From contig JAIOOR010000013.1 of the NCBI GenBank assembly GCA_021414365.1, positions 124,001-188,000 of the forward strand: 64,000 bases of DNA, given 5' to 3'. The notes beneath the pieces are model-generated. The model had not been told where the DNA came from and did not search any database. It saw nothing but the letters and a program-made list of their open reading frames with translations. The stretch is from Nitrosarchaeum sp. (GTDB lineage: Archaea > Thermoproteota > Nitrososphaeria > Nitrososphaerales > Nitrosopumilaceae). The position numbers and the translations under genes are program-made. Positions 17,911 through 26,198 of this stretch are shown here, in pieces (within the stretch, counting starts at the first letter, position 1; each line of letters starts with the position of its first letter).

Positions 17911-18534
17911 ATGAATGTAATTGATCTACTAAAAAATGAAGTGAATAATTTAATGGCTAATGACACTGCACACGATTTTGAACACATAATGCGTGTTTAC
18001 AAAAATGCTCAAACCATTTGTAAAAAAGAAAATGCTAATGCAAAACTGGTTTTAAGTGCTGTGTTGTTACATGATATTGTTTCCTATGCAAAATCTGATA
18101 AACGTTCAAAACTATCTTCAATAAAAAGTGCTGAAGAGTCAAAAAAAATTCTAAAAAAATTTGATTTTACAAAAAAAGAAATCCAGATAATTTCTGATGC
18201 AATTCATGATCATAGTTTTTCTAGACATAAAACACCTGTCACTATTGAAGGAAAAATTCTTCAGGATGCTGATAGATTAGATGCTCTAGGTGCAATTGGA
18301 ATTGCTAGGGTATTTGCCGTAGGCGGTTCTGAAAAAAGACCGTTTTATAACGCCGAGGATCCTTTTTGCAAAAATAGGATTCCTGATGATCAAATATGGA
18401 CACTGGACCATTTTTATCGGAAACTACTCAAATTAGAGTCCCTAATGAACACAAAATCTGGGAAAATTGAGGCTAAAAAACGAACCAAAGTTATGAAAGA
18501 TTTTTTGAATCAACTAAAAAAAGAAATAAAATAA
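17911..18534 (+). CDS. HD-domain phosphohydrolase
   Basis: 207-residue cytoplasmic metal-dependent phosphohydrolase. The ligands are visible: HDFEHIMRV (about 22-30), the HD pair in AVLLHDIV (about 52-53), a second His region SDAIHDHSF, and the final Asp in LQDADRLDALG (about 119-124). This is the YedJ/HDIG-like type with a likely nucleotide or phosphate ester substrate. It is coupled to the VTT gene before it. Confidence 0.75.
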   Translation: MNVIDLLKNEVNNLMANDTAHDFEHIMRVYKNAQTICKKENANAKLVLSAVLLHDIVSYAKSDKRSKLSSIKSAEESKKILKKFDFTKKEIQIISDAIHDHSFSRHKTPVTIEGKILQDADRLDALGAIGIARVFAVGGSEKRPFYNAEDPFCKNRIPDDQIWTLDHFYRKLLKLESLMNTKSGKIEAKKRTKVMKDFLNQLKKEIK

Positions 18535-18541
18535 TCTATTT

Positions 18542-18760
18542 TTAATCTGAATCTGATTTTTTACCCCTTGCTTTTGTTCTCAAAACTGCCTTACAGCAAA
18601 TACATCTAGTATCTTCAACTGACAAAAATATGCCGCAAAAAGTACATCTTTTTTACCCTATTTCGTATCTAATTTTGTTAGGAACCGGCTCTGCCTTGTG
18701 CATTTGACAAATACCTCTACATGTTCTGCCCATTAAATTTCGCTTTCCTGTTTCATGCAT
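18542..18760 (-). pseudogene. Small zinc-ribbon gene broken by an in-frame TAA
   Basis: One reading frame on the minus strand encodes MHETGKRNLMGRTCRGICQM, continues to RYEIG, meets TAA at 18655-18653, and goes on in the same frame with KRCTFCGIFLSVEDTRCICC and a basic tail to the true stop at 18544-18542. The two halves together make a 72-codon protein with three cysteine knuckles (CRGIC, CTFC, CICC), which is why I treat them as one gene. A TATA-like box at about 18772-18784 precedes it. ATG 18733 (MGRTCRG) is an alternative start. A single substitution (for example CAA or AAA to TAA) explains the break; a sequencing error is also possible. Confidence 0.6.
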
Positions 18761-18804
18761 TATTTGTGCTTTAAAATAATATAAACAGCGATTAATTATT
18801 TGAC

Positions 18805-18813
18805 TAGTGCTAA
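18805..18813 (-). promoter_or_regulatory. TTRGCACTA motif, copy 1
   Basis: TAGTGCTAA on the plus strand (TTAGCACTA on minus), in the region upstream of the broken zinc-ribbon gene. A one-mismatch copy, TTAACACTA, is at 18830-18838. See copies at 19749, 19822, 22006 and 22024. Confidence 0.45.
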
Positions 18814-18857
18814 TTTTTGATTATGTTTTTTAACACTATGGTTGACTATTAAATTTA

Positions 18858-19700
18858 TCATGCTACTCTAAGAATTTTTGGTAATTCATCTAAAGTCATA
18901 TCTGGAATAACTTTACCATCAAATTTATGAACATTATCTGATTGAAATGCAAACCCTCCAATTAGTATGGGAATGTCGTATTGCTCTTTAATTTTTTTAA
19001 CTAATCTCTGTCCAGCTGCTATGTTATCTTCTAATGTAATTGAAACCAGTATTGTATCTGGTTTGTTATATTCAATAAAACTGATAATTGATTCTGTTGG
19101 TATGGGTGTACCTATATTGTATACTTTATATCCCTTTATTGAAAGGTATGTTTCCAATACATCACATCCTAAATGATGTTCCTCTCCCTGTGGTACACAA
19201 ACAAGAATCTTCTTTTTGTTTGCACTACCTGTAACTTCATCCATAATAATTTTGACTAGTGTCTGAGCGACATTGCTTGCTACGTGTTCTGTTGCAATGC
19301 TGATTTTGTTGTTTGCCCAATCATCTCCTATTTTGTACATCACAGGTCTCAAAATTCTATCAAAAAAATCACCAGGATTAAAAATTTTGGTATATTCTTG
19401 ATAAATTTTTACAGCTGAATGAATATCGCCATCTGTTAATTTTTTGTATAGTGTTTGTTTTGATTTTTTTGTTGACTCTTCTCTCTTTGTAATGTCTTTT
19501 GGATTATGTGATGCAAGGACAGATAAAATCTTTGGATCATCTCTATAATCTACCGGTATGTCGTCTCTGACAACATCTGATGCTTTACCTAAATATTTCA
19601 CAATCTCTTGTTTTGATGTATTTTTTTTAGAATCCCAGATGCTTTTTACCAAATATAGATAATTATCTGATTTTACTTTTTTAGCCCTGATGTATACCAT
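18858..19700 (-). CDS. CarH-like cobalamin-binding light-sensor domain protein
   Basis: 280 residues. The C-terminal part has the whole signature of AdoCbl photoreceptors of the CarH/LitR type: in the helical bundle, W128-x9-E138-H139 (DDWANNKISIATEH), the residues that cap the adenosyl group; in the Rossmann domain, E173-x-H175-x2-G178, then 41 residues to S220-I-T222, then 25 residues to GG at 248-249. His175 would be the lower cobalt ligand. The N-terminus is not a MerR helix-turn-helix; residues 1-40 (VYIRAKKVK, LYLVKSIWDSKK, EIVKYLGK) look like a small beta domain similar to the N-terminus of some transposases and may bind DNA. A TATA-like TTAAATAG near 19724-19731 gives a leaderless ATG. 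Neighbours are an SDR and a YbgA protein, both often in bacterial CarH/LitR regulons. B12 binding is well supported; light sensing is inferred. Confidence 0.8.
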   Translation of the reverse strand: MVYIRAKKVKSDNYLYLVKSIWDSKKNTSKQEIVKYLGKASDVVRDDIPVDYRDDPKILSVLASHNPKDITKREESTKKSKQTLYKKLTDGDIHSAVKIYQEYTKIFNPGDFFDRILRPVMYKIGDDWANNKISIATEHVASNVAQTLVKIIMDEVTGSANKKKILVCVPQGEEHHLGCDVLETYLSIKGYKVYNIGTPIPTESIISFIEYNKPDTILVSITLEDNIAAGQRLVKKIKEQYDIPILIGGFAFQSDNVHKFDGKVIPDMTLDELPKILRVA

Positions 19701-19748
19701 ATACCTTTTTCTTAAATTTACTATTTAATTAATGCTAACATTTGTTAC

Positions 19749-19757
19749 TAGTGCTAA
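19749..19757 (-). promoter_or_regulatory. TTRGCACTA motif, copy 2 (CarH-like gene promoter)
   Basis: TTAGCACTA on the minus strand, about 20 bp before the TATA-like box of the CarH-like gene. A one-mismatch copy (TTAGCATTA, about 19731-19739) sits between it and the TATA box, so the site is a tandem pair. Position suits autoregulation. Confidence 0.5.
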
Positions 19758-19821
19758 TTTTGATTATTTTTTACTAATTGAATGTTTTTTTATCATAAAT
19801 TTTATCTAATTTTTACTCTTG

Positions 19822-19830
19822 TTGGCACTA
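19822..19830 (+). promoter_or_regulatory. TTRGCACTA motif, copy 3
   Basis: TTGGCACTA, followed by ATCACTAGT at 19842-19850. It lies between the divergent CarH-like and SDR genes, about 100 bp before the SDR TATA-like box (TGATATATC, about 19926-19934). Confidence 0.45.
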
Positions 19831-19961
19831 TTGGCAATTATATCACTAGTTTAAATGATTGATCTGATTAAATCATTCATGTTTCTTTCTGATATTTACT
19901 CATTAGAGCATCTTTTGATGATAATTGATATATCTAATATTCAAAAAACCGTTAGAATATC

Positions 19962-21341
19962 ATGAGTCAAAAAATCACTGCTACTTCATCTTCTGGATTA
20001 AAACCATATTCTATTTTGGTTACTGGCGCTACTGGTTTTATTGGTTCTAGGCTTATCTCATCCCTGTCTTCATCAGGATTCACTGTAAAAGGAATGAGCA
20101 GAAACAAACTTTTGGATTCTAACAATGTGAAATATGTTCAAGCTGATGTTTTTGATATTGATCAATTAGAAAATGCCATGTCTGGAATTGATATTGCATA
20201 CTATCTTCTTCATTCTATGGAAGGAGACAAAGATCATTGGAAGGAATTTGCATCTAGAGAAAGGATTCAAGCTCAAAATTTTCTAAAAGCTGCAACAAAA
20301 GCTAATGTTAAAAGAATAATCTATCTTGGCGGATTAGTAAATGACAGTTTAGAATTATCTCCACACATGCAGAGCAGAAAAGAAGTTGGTGAGATACTCT
20401 CTTCTGGAAGTATCCCCGTCACACAGTTACGTGCTTCATTAATTATTGGTGCACAGGGGGGCTCATATGCAATGCTTCGTTATCTTGTTGAACGTTTACG
20501 AATAATGGTTACACCATCTTGGGTAAAATCACTTGCACAACCAATTGCAGTTGATGACGTGATTAAATATCTAATAGGTTGTATGAATCATCCTGAAACA
20601 ACTGGTAAAATTTATGAAATCGGTGGGCCTGATATTATGACTTATGAAGAATTAATGCGTGTGTATTCTGCTTATTTGAACAAAAACCTCTTTGTAATTC
20701 AAATTCCTTTTCTTACTACGAGACTTTCCTCGTACTGGGTAGACCTTATCACTCCCGTAAAGGCTTCTTTGGCAAGACCTTTGATAGATAGCCTTGTTCA
20801 TGATACGGTAGTAACTGATAATTCTATAACTAAAATCATCTCAATCCGACTGAAATCTGTTCGTGAATCAATCGATATTGCAACAAAGGAAATGAGGGAA
20901 AACCCTCCAAAGGTAAATCCTAGAGAAGAAAAATCTGGCTTTAAAATCAATCAAAAACTCTTACTTTTGTCTCTAATTGTTATGGCAATTATTGGAAGTA
21001 CCTATTATTGGTTAGATGACAGATCTGATGTTTTTCACCCCATGTGGTTTGCAGCTGGAATTCTTTGGTATGTTGGAATAATATCTGCAATAATTTTTGT
21101 CAAGAGTAAAACTCGATTAGGGTTTATTATTAGTGGGATTTTATCTTGGATTACACTTGCTTTTTGGTCATTTGATAATTTCTACATAGTGTTCAATACT
21201 TCAATTTTATCTTCTCACCCAAATGACCTGATAACCTTGAGAAATTTTATTGGAATCTTTGTTACAATCATTGCAATAATTGCATCTCATAATACATTTC
21301 ATAAGGTAATTGATTATCAATACAAAGGAAAACCAATTTGA
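19962..21341 (+). CDS. SDR/NAD-dependent epimerase-like protein with membrane C-terminus
   Basis: 459 residues. Residues 15-310 are an extended SDR/NmrA-like Rossmann domain: VTGATGFIGSRLISSL at 20-35 is the nucleotide-binding loop, and IIYLGGLV at about 114 follows the usual strand 4. Residues about 325-450 hold four hydrophobic helices (LLLLSLIVMAIIG; WFAAGILWYVGIISAIIF; LGFIISGILSWITLAFW; FIGIFVTIIAIIA). SDR-plus-membrane proteins of this type occur beside ybgA and photolyase genes in bacteria. The substrate is unknown; a lipid or carotenoid-related role is possible. It is divergent from the CarH-like gene and convergent with the DUF1722 gene. Confidence 0.75.
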   Translation: MSQKITATSSSGLKPYSILVTGATGFIGSRLISSLSSSGFTVKGMSRNKLLDSNNVKYVQADVFDIDQLENAMSGIDIAYYLLHSMEGDKDHWKEFASRERIQAQNFLKAATKANVKRIIYLGGLVNDSLELSPHMQSRKEVGEILSSGSIPVTQLRASLIIGAQGGSYAMLRYLVERLRIMVTPSWVKSLAQPIAVDDVIKYLIGCMNHPETTGKIYEIGGPDIMTYEELMRVYSAYLNKNLFVIQIPFLTTRLSSYWVDLITPVKASLARPLIDSLVHDTVVTDNSITKIISIRLKSVRESIDIATKEMRENPPKVNPREEKSGFKINQKLLLLSLIVMAIIGSTYYWLDDRSDVFHPMWFAAGILWYVGIISAIIFVKSKTRLGFIISGILSWITLAFWSFDNFYIVFNTSILSSHPNDLITLRNFIGIFVTIIAIIASHNTFHKVIDYQYKGKPI

Positions 21342-21363
21342 TTTTATTTTTATTGTTTTTTAC
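21342..21363. terminator. T/A-rich shared terminator between convergent genes
   Basis: The 22-base gap between the SDR stop and the DUF1722 stop is nearly all T on the plus strand with short A tracts, giving a U tract for the plus transcript. It probably ends the SDR transcript. Confidence 0.35.
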
Positions 21364-21918
21364 TTAATTAAACTCTGATATGTCTAAATTACTGAATTTT
21401 TGAAATAACGCTCTAGATTTAATGTCTGAATATAACAGAACGTATGTTTGACTTGTTAGATATGTATTATCAAATCTGTACATTATGCGATTTATTTCTA
21501 AAATTATTTCTCCAACTGTTATTTTATTTTCTTTAAATTGTTCAAACAATTTGGAAAATGACTGTTTTTCATTCTGATTAAGATGTTTTGAAAAATACCC
21601 AAAAATATGCATAATTACATTTGTATGTGTTTTTATTGTTGGTTCTTTTTTCATGGCATTTTTCAAGTGATTTTCATATTCTTGTAGCAAATCTGAAAAT
21701 GGAATTTTTTTGTAACTTGCAATTATGTTTCCTAAATTTTTTAATTCTGTTTGATCATGTGCCATTAACATGTACTTGTTTAAAGTTTGAAATTTAACTA
21801 TCTCTTGAATTTTATTTGAGCGTTTTACATCGTCAAATCTCTCTAAAACATACTCTATTACATCATTTTCTGTCATTTTTTGATTTTTTCTCTCAAAATT
21901 CGTATGATCTTCTTTCAC
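21364..21918 (-). CDS. DUF1722/YbgA-family protein
   Basis: 184 residues. The core KYMLMAHDQTELKNLGNIIA, then YENHLKNAMKK, then THTNVIMHIFGYFSKHLNQ and late Tyr/Arg residues match DUF1722 (YbgA). In Escherichia coli ybgA precedes the photolyase gene phr, and in other bacteria DUF1722 genes are under light-responsive B12 regulators, so its position near a CarH-like gene is telling. Its biochemical function is not established. The GTG at 21918 fits a TATA-like box at about 21938-21946; ATG 21876 is the alternative. Confidence 0.8.
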   Translation of the reverse strand: MKEDHTNFERKNQKMTENDVIEYVLERFDDVKRSNKIQEIVKFQTLNKYMLMAHDQTELKNLGNIIASYKKIPFSDLLQEYENHLKNAMKKEPTIKTHTNVIMHIFGYFSKHLNQNEKQSFSKLFEQFKENKITVGEIILEINRIMYRFDNTYLTSQTYVLLYSDIKSRALFQKFSNLDISEFN

Positions 21919-22005
21919 TTTTCTAATTCTGTTCTGTTTATTTAAAAATCAGAATACTGTAAATTCATTTTACCACTAGACTGTCATTTTAATGAATCCT
22001 AAATT

Positions 22006-22014
22006 TTAGCACTA
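22006..22014 (+). promoter_or_regulatory. TTRGCACTA motif, copy 4
   Basis: TTAGCACTA in the 146-bp divergent region between the DUF1722 gene and the VPDW-repeat gene; a partial copy (ACCACTAG) is at 21972-21979. Confidence 0.45.
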
Positions 22015-22023
22015 GATTAATGA

Positions 22024-22032
22024 TTGGCACTA
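22024..22032 (+). promoter_or_regulatory. TTRGCACTA motif, copy 5
   Basis: TTGGCACTA directly abuts the TATA-like CTTAAATATG (22034-22043) of the VPDW-repeat gene, whose leaderless ATG is at 22065. It occupies the position of the TFB recognition element, where a bound protein could block or assist TFB. Confidence 0.45.
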
Positions 22033-22064
22033 TCTTAAATATGATGAATGCTGATTTTTAAAAT

Positions 22065-22958
22065 ATGAAAACAACAATTGCCACAATCGTAGCAATACTT
22101 CTTGTTGGAACAACTGCTTCATTTGCTAATGCAAATGGAGTTCCAGATTGGGTTAAAAACAATGCAGGATGGTGGGCAGACGGAACCATAACTGAATCTG
22201 AATTTATTCAGGGAATACAATTTCTCATAAAAGATGGTATTATTGTAATTCCACCTACAGCAGTATCTGAGCAACACTCTCAATCTGTTCCAGATTGGGT
22301 TAAAAACAATGCAGGATGGTGGGCAGACGGAACCATAACTGATAGTGAATTTGTTAATGGCATTCAACATTTGATAAAGACCGGTGTCATTTCTGTTCCT
22401 ACTGAATCCAAATCATCTGAACCTGTACCAAATACTGCAAACACTTCTGATTCCAAGATTGTATCTTTACAAGCAGACTTGGGAAAATGCGCAGATATTG
22501 GTAAAGCATACGAAAGATTGAACTGTGAAAAAACAGCCAAGTCAAAAATCACTGAATATCAGTATGAGCAAAAAGCCACGCAATATGTCGTTGGTCCTAC
22601 AACATTTTATTTCATAGGTCCTGAATTTGAGGTGAGTCCAAGCGGACAAGCGCTTTTAACAATTAAGATGCTTGCTAAAAACACTGGTTCAAATGAAAAT
22701 GTCTCTATGATGTGTACTGGTCCATCAATTTGTAACTATGATGTGTGGAATGGTGAAAAAGCATTCAAGTACTCAGCAACTGACTTTACTAGTGGAAACA
22801 TTGTTCTAACTCCAAGACAATCAAGAGAATTTTCAATGCTGTTTGGCCCTCTCATTCCATATGGTGGAACACAATTCATCTATGATCCTACAAAAGACTA
22901 TGTCTTTAGGATTTCAGAACCATGGGGAAGTGCCAATATTCCATTGGAACTCCAATGA
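22065..22958 (+). CDS. Secreted protein with two VPDWVKNNAGWW repeats
   Basis: 297 residues. Signal peptide 1-23 (TIATIVAILLVGTTASFA). Two repeats, VPDWVKNNAGWWADGTIT then SEF and a helical GIQxLIKxGxI, cover about residues 26-65 and 75-113; this module is common in secreted proteins of ammonia-oxidising archaea. The C-terminal domain (about 170-297) is beta-rich and has C207/C213-like cysteines (MMCTGPSIC) that may pair. No anchor. Binding to cell surface or a peptidase partner is possible; function unknown. The start fits a leaderless transcript. Confidence 0.7.
   Translation: MKTTIATIVAILLVGTTASFANANGVPDWVKNNAGWWADGTITESEFIQGIQFLIKDGIIVIPPTAVSEQHSQSVPDWVKNNAGWWADGTITDSEFVNGIQHLIKTGVISVPTESKSSEPVPNTANTSDSKIVSLQADLGKCADIGKAYERLNCEKTAKSKITEYQYEQKATQYVVGPTTFYFIGPEFEVSPSGQALLTIKMLAKNTGSNENVSMMCTGPSICNYDVWNGEKAFKYSATDFTSGNIVLTPRQSREFSMLFGPLIPYGGTQFIYDPTKDYVFRISEPWGSANIPLELQ
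22140..22195 (+). repeat. Perfect 56-bp direct repeat, copy A
   Basis: The 56 bases 22140-22195 are identical to 22287-22342, including silent positions, and encode the first VPDW module. The copies are 147 bp apart in frame. Confidence 0.85.
22287..22342 (+). repeat. Perfect 56-bp direct repeat, copy B
   Basis: Second copy of the repeat at 22140-22195, encoding the second VPDW module. Flanking bases differ on both sides, so the identity is limited to the module core. Confidence 0.85.
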
Positions 22959-22965
22959 TCTTTTT

Positions 22966-23277
22966 TTATCCATAATCAATATACCTGTTATATCTTTTTT
23001 CAACATCTTTGTTCAAACCATTTGTGATTTTTTCATACTCTTCTTGTTTCCTTATTTTGATGTATTTTACAATTTCTGAAAAGTTTTCATCTGCTTGATA
23101 TGATTCAAAGATAGGCTCCATCATTTTTAGATATTCTAAAACTTTATTTCTGTATTCTTCAGGAGTGGGTTTTTTTATTTTATTTAGTCTAAACCAAACC
23201 ACTGCCCAACTAGAACCTACTATGTGGGGTAGTAAATCAAAGGCCCTTTCTATCTCAAAGCGTTCATCATTTCTCAT
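22966..23277 (-). CDS. Hypothetical protein co-transcribed with hemB
   Basis: 103 residues, mostly helical, no motif that I recognise (ERAFDLLPHIVGSSWAVVWFRLNK near the N-terminus). Its ATG overlaps the hemB stop by four bases, so it is the last gene of the sirC-hemA-hemB transcript. A regulatory or haem-handling role is possible only by association. Confidence 0.6.
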   Translation of the reverse strand: MRNDERFEIERAFDLLPHIVGSSWAVVWFRLNKIKKPTPEEYRNKVLEYLKMMEPIFESYQADENFSEIVKYIKIRKQEEYEKITNGLNKDVEKRYNRYIDYG

Positions 23278-24257
23278 TTCTGAAGAAACTTCGCCGCTGA
23301 TTTTGCAAAATATGTTACAATCATATCTGCACCAGCTCGTTTTATGCTGTATAGAATTTCTTCTGTAATGTCTTTTTCATTTACCCACCCTTGTTTGACA
23401 GCCCCTTTTACCAATGCATACTCTCCTGAAACACTATATGCCGCAACTGGCAAATTGAATCTTCGTCTGGTTTCTGCTATCAAATCCAAATATGCCAAAG
23501 CTGGTTTTATCATTACAATATCAACTCCTTCATTAACATCTGTTTCAACTTCCATCATTGCCTCACGTGAATTTGTAAATGGAACTTGGTATGTTTTTCT
23601 GTCTCCAAATTTTGGTGCACATTCTGCAGCATCTCTAAATGGTGAATAAAACGAAGAACGATGTTTTGCAGAATGTGACATTATAGAGACATCTGTAAAT
23701 CCTTCATTGTCTAACGCCTTTCTTATTGCTGCAACTTGACCATCCATCATTGCAGAGGGGGAAACCGTGTCGACTCCTGCTTTTGCTTGACTAACTGCAA
23801 TCTTTGCTAGTGTTTCTAAACTTGAATCATTATCAATTTTATCTCCTTTGACAATTCCACAATGACCTGTAGAAGTAAATTGGCACAAACATACGTCTGC
23901 CATTATCACTATTTTATCTCCAAAATTTTTTCTTATTTGAGAAATTGTTTTTTGAACAATTCCATTATCATCATATGCTGAACTGCCACTCTCATCTTTT
24001 TTTGTAGGAATTCCAAATAACATGATGGCAGGAATGCCTAAATCTGAAATCGTTCCTACTTCATCATTGATGTCATCTATTGGCAATCTTTCAATTTCTG
24101 ACATTGACTCTACTTTGATTCTTGTTTTTAGATCCTCTTGAACAAACACTGGGCAGATTAAATCTCTGGGAGTTAAAGTGGTTTCTTGAATTAATTCCCG
24201 CATCTTTTCAGAAGTTCGTAATCTGCGAAGACGTCTAATTGGAAATGACATTGTCAA
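23274..24257 (-). CDS. hemB: Delta-aminolevulinic acid dehydratase (porphobilinogen synthase)
   Basis: Condenses two ALA to porphobilinogen. 327 residues, normal length. Visible are the metal-site region DVCLCQFTSTGHCG (about 121-134), the substrate lysine in SHSAKHRSSFYSPFRDA (about 196-210) and the Schiff-base lysine in MIKPALAYLDLI (about 252). Start ATG at 24257. Transcribed after hemA with a 25-base gap. Confidence 0.97.
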   Translation of the reverse strand: MTMSFPIRRLRRLRTSEKMRELIQETTLTPRDLICPVFVQEDLKTRIKVESMSEIERLPIDDINDEVGTISDLGIPAIMLFGIPTKKDESGSSAYDDNGIVQKTISQIRKNFGDKIVIMADVCLCQFTSTGHCGIVKGDKIDNDSSLETLAKIAVSQAKAGVDTVSPSAMMDGQVAAIRKALDNEGFTDVSIMSHSAKHRSSFYSPFRDAAECAPKFGDRKTYQVPFTNSREAMMEVETDVNEGVDIVMIKPALAYLDLIAETRRRFNLPVAAYSVSGEYALVKGAVKQGWVNEKDITEEILYSIKRAGADMIVTYFAKSAAKFLQK

Positions 24258-24282
24258 AATTCATTTGTGGTATGATATAATT

Positions 24283-25554
24283 CTAGTCTAATTCCTTTTG
24301 TTTTTTATAGTCAAATAATTTGCTAGCCATTTCAATAATGTCAGGCTTGCCTTGCTCTGATGCTTTGCGAATATTATTCATAGGTGTTGATACTATACTT
24401 TCTACAACTGCTTTTGTTAATTCTTCTATGATTTTGATTTTTTTCTCGTCTTTTTCATTAAGCATTTGAAGTGCCTTTTGCAATTCCTTTTCTCTTAGTG
24501 AATCAATGCTTTTGAATACGTCTTTAACAAGTGGTTCTGCATCTAATCTTTTCATTGAAGCCTCTAGTACAGATATTTCTTCGTTAATTATATTTTCGAC
24601 GCTTTTTATCTTGTTTAATCGTGATTTCATATTTTTTTCAACCATTTCTGCAATCTGATCCAAATTCATTAGTTTGACCCTTCCAACAGTTGCAACTTTT
24701 TCATCAACTGTTCTTGGATTTGATAAATCTAAAATCATCATTCCGTTTTTCCTTCCTTTCATCGCTTTAATTATTCTCTCTTGGGTAACTAGAAAGTAAG
24801 GTGCAGTTGTAGCAACAAACAAAACATCATAATTTTCAAATCCTGATAAAACATCTTCAAATTTTATTGGTCTTCCACCCATAGTTTCACAAAATGCCTG
24901 TGATCTTTCAATTGTTCTGCTAGTCACAACAAAATCATACCCTCTACGTCCAAGTGATTTTGCAACCAGTGTTGACACTTCCCCTGTACCAATTACCAAA
25001 ATCTTTTTTAGTTTTAATTCATCAATATTTTCTTCTGCTAACTTAACTGCCATTGAACCTACTGAAATTCCACCACGATTAATTCCTGTAGAGTTTCTAA
25101 TTCTAGTTCCTATTCGTATCGCTTTATCAAATAAATTATTGAGATGCTGACCTGATGCCTTTGCATTTCTAGCTGATGTTATGGAGTTTTTTATCTGTCC
25201 CAAAATTTGTTCTTCTCCTACTACCATTGAATCTAATCCAGATGTGAGTTTTAGTAAATGATGTAATGCTTCCCCATTTTCTACAAATTCTATATTTTCC
25301 TTAAATGCTTCTTCTTCCAAACCCGTCAGTGAGGCCCATGTTTTTTTAATCTTATTGATGTCATAATTTTCAGCTTTGCCAAATAATTCAATTCTGTTAC
25401 ATGTTTGAATTATCACACATTCATCCAAGCCTGAATGTTCTTTGAATTGCACATACGCATTTTCCAAATCCCTAATGGTAAATCTCTCAAGAATATGAAT
25501 TGGTGAATTACGAAAAGTAACACGTGCATTTATTATATTTTGGTTCATTTCCAA
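24283..25554 (-). CDS. hemA: Glutamyl-tRNA reductase
   Basis: First committed step of C5 tetrapyrrole synthesis: reduces Glu-tRNA to glutamate-1-semialdehyde. 423 residues with catalytic Cys in IQTCNRIELFG (about 50), GEEQILGQIK, the NADPH fold VIGTGEVSTLVAKSLGRRG and a C-terminal dimerisation helix. It overlaps the preceding sirC gene by 10 bases, so translation is coupled. Confidence 0.97.
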   Translation of the reverse strand: MEMNQNIINARVTFRNSPIHILERFTIRDLENAYVQFKEHSGLDECVIIQTCNRIELFGKAENYDINKIKKTWASLTGLEEEAFKENIEFVENGEALHHLLKLTSGLDSMVVGEEQILGQIKNSITSARNAKASGQHLNNLFDKAIRIGTRIRNSTGINRGGISVGSMAVKLAEENIDELKLKKILVIGTGEVSTLVAKSLGRRGYDFVVTSRTIERSQAFCETMGGRPIKFEDVLSGFENYDVLFVATTAPYFLVTQERIIKAMKGRKNGMMILDLSNPRTVDEKVATVGRVKLMNLDQIAEMVEKNMKSRLNKIKSVENIINEEISVLEASMKRLDAEPLVKDVFKSIDSLREKELQKALQMLNEKDEKKIKIIEELTKAVVESIVSTPMNNIRKASEQGKPDIIEMASKLFDYKKQKELD

Positions 25555-26198
25555 TTACTCAATACTGTTATTGCTTGCTTTTCAGCTTTTTTCAACTGTC
25601 CATCTTTTATTAACTGTTTAATCTCTTTATCGCTCATTATGCTTTGCAAATACCTTTTTCTCTTATTTTGAGTCGAGATCGAGTTTTTGGCAAGATCTCT
25701 TAGTATATTTTGAATTTTTATCTGATTAATCTCCTCTTTGGTGATTATTCTTCTAAATATTTTTTCTGATTCAATTCTCAGTTTTTTTGACATCGCAGGA
25801 CTCTTCCCCCCAGTAAATATTGCAATCTGAATAATATTTTCAAAGTCTATGATCGCAGGGTTGGCAAAATCACTTGATTCTGGATTATCTGAACTATATG
25901 TCATAATTTTCCTTTTTTTGGATTCATTGATTATTTTCTGATTTAATTCTTTATTGTCAGTTGTTGTAATTACCATGTATGGTTTGTACGCTAAAAGAGA
26001 TGCGGTGTTTTGGATTTTTTGTTTTTTAAATTTTATTTTTTTATTTTTCACCAGTGTTTTTATTTGATTATTTATGACATTGCTAATTACTATGATTTGA
26101 CAATTTTCTCTTAATAATGAATTAATTCTCTTTAGAGCTTCATTTCCACCACCAATGACAATAACTAATCTACCTTTCAGATTTAGGTGGATTATCAT
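25545..26198 (-). CDS. Precorrin-2 dehydrogenase (siroheme synthase N-terminal type)
   Basis: 217 residues, Met8/SirC-like. The N-terminal Rossmann motif VIVIGGGNEALKRINSLL binds NAD, followed by the Met8 pattern MVITTTDNKELNQKI and FTGGKSPAMSKKLR. It oxidises precorrin-2 to sirohydrochlorin. It heads the sirC-hemA-hemB transcript; a TATA-like CTATAAATAG at about 26219-26229 suggests a leaderless ATG. Confidence 0.88.
   Translation of the reverse strand: MIIHLNLKGRLVIVIGGGNEALKRINSLLRENCQIIVISNVINNQIKTLVKNKKIKFKKQKIQNTASLLAYKPYMVITTTDNKELNQKIINESKKRKIMTYSSDNPESSDFANPAIIDFENIIQIAIFTGGKSPAMSKKLRIESEKIFRRIITKEEINQIKIQNILRDLAKNSISTQNKRKRYLQSIMSDKEIKQLIKDGQLKKAEKQAITVLSNWK

Noticed and set aside
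18653..18655. Selenocysteine or pyrrolysine recoding at the TAA
   Set aside because: TAA is used for neither; no SECIS-like or PYLIS-like structure is visible.
22140..22342. CRISPR-like array
   Set aside because: Only two copies, inside a coding frame, with no spacer structure; they are protein modules.
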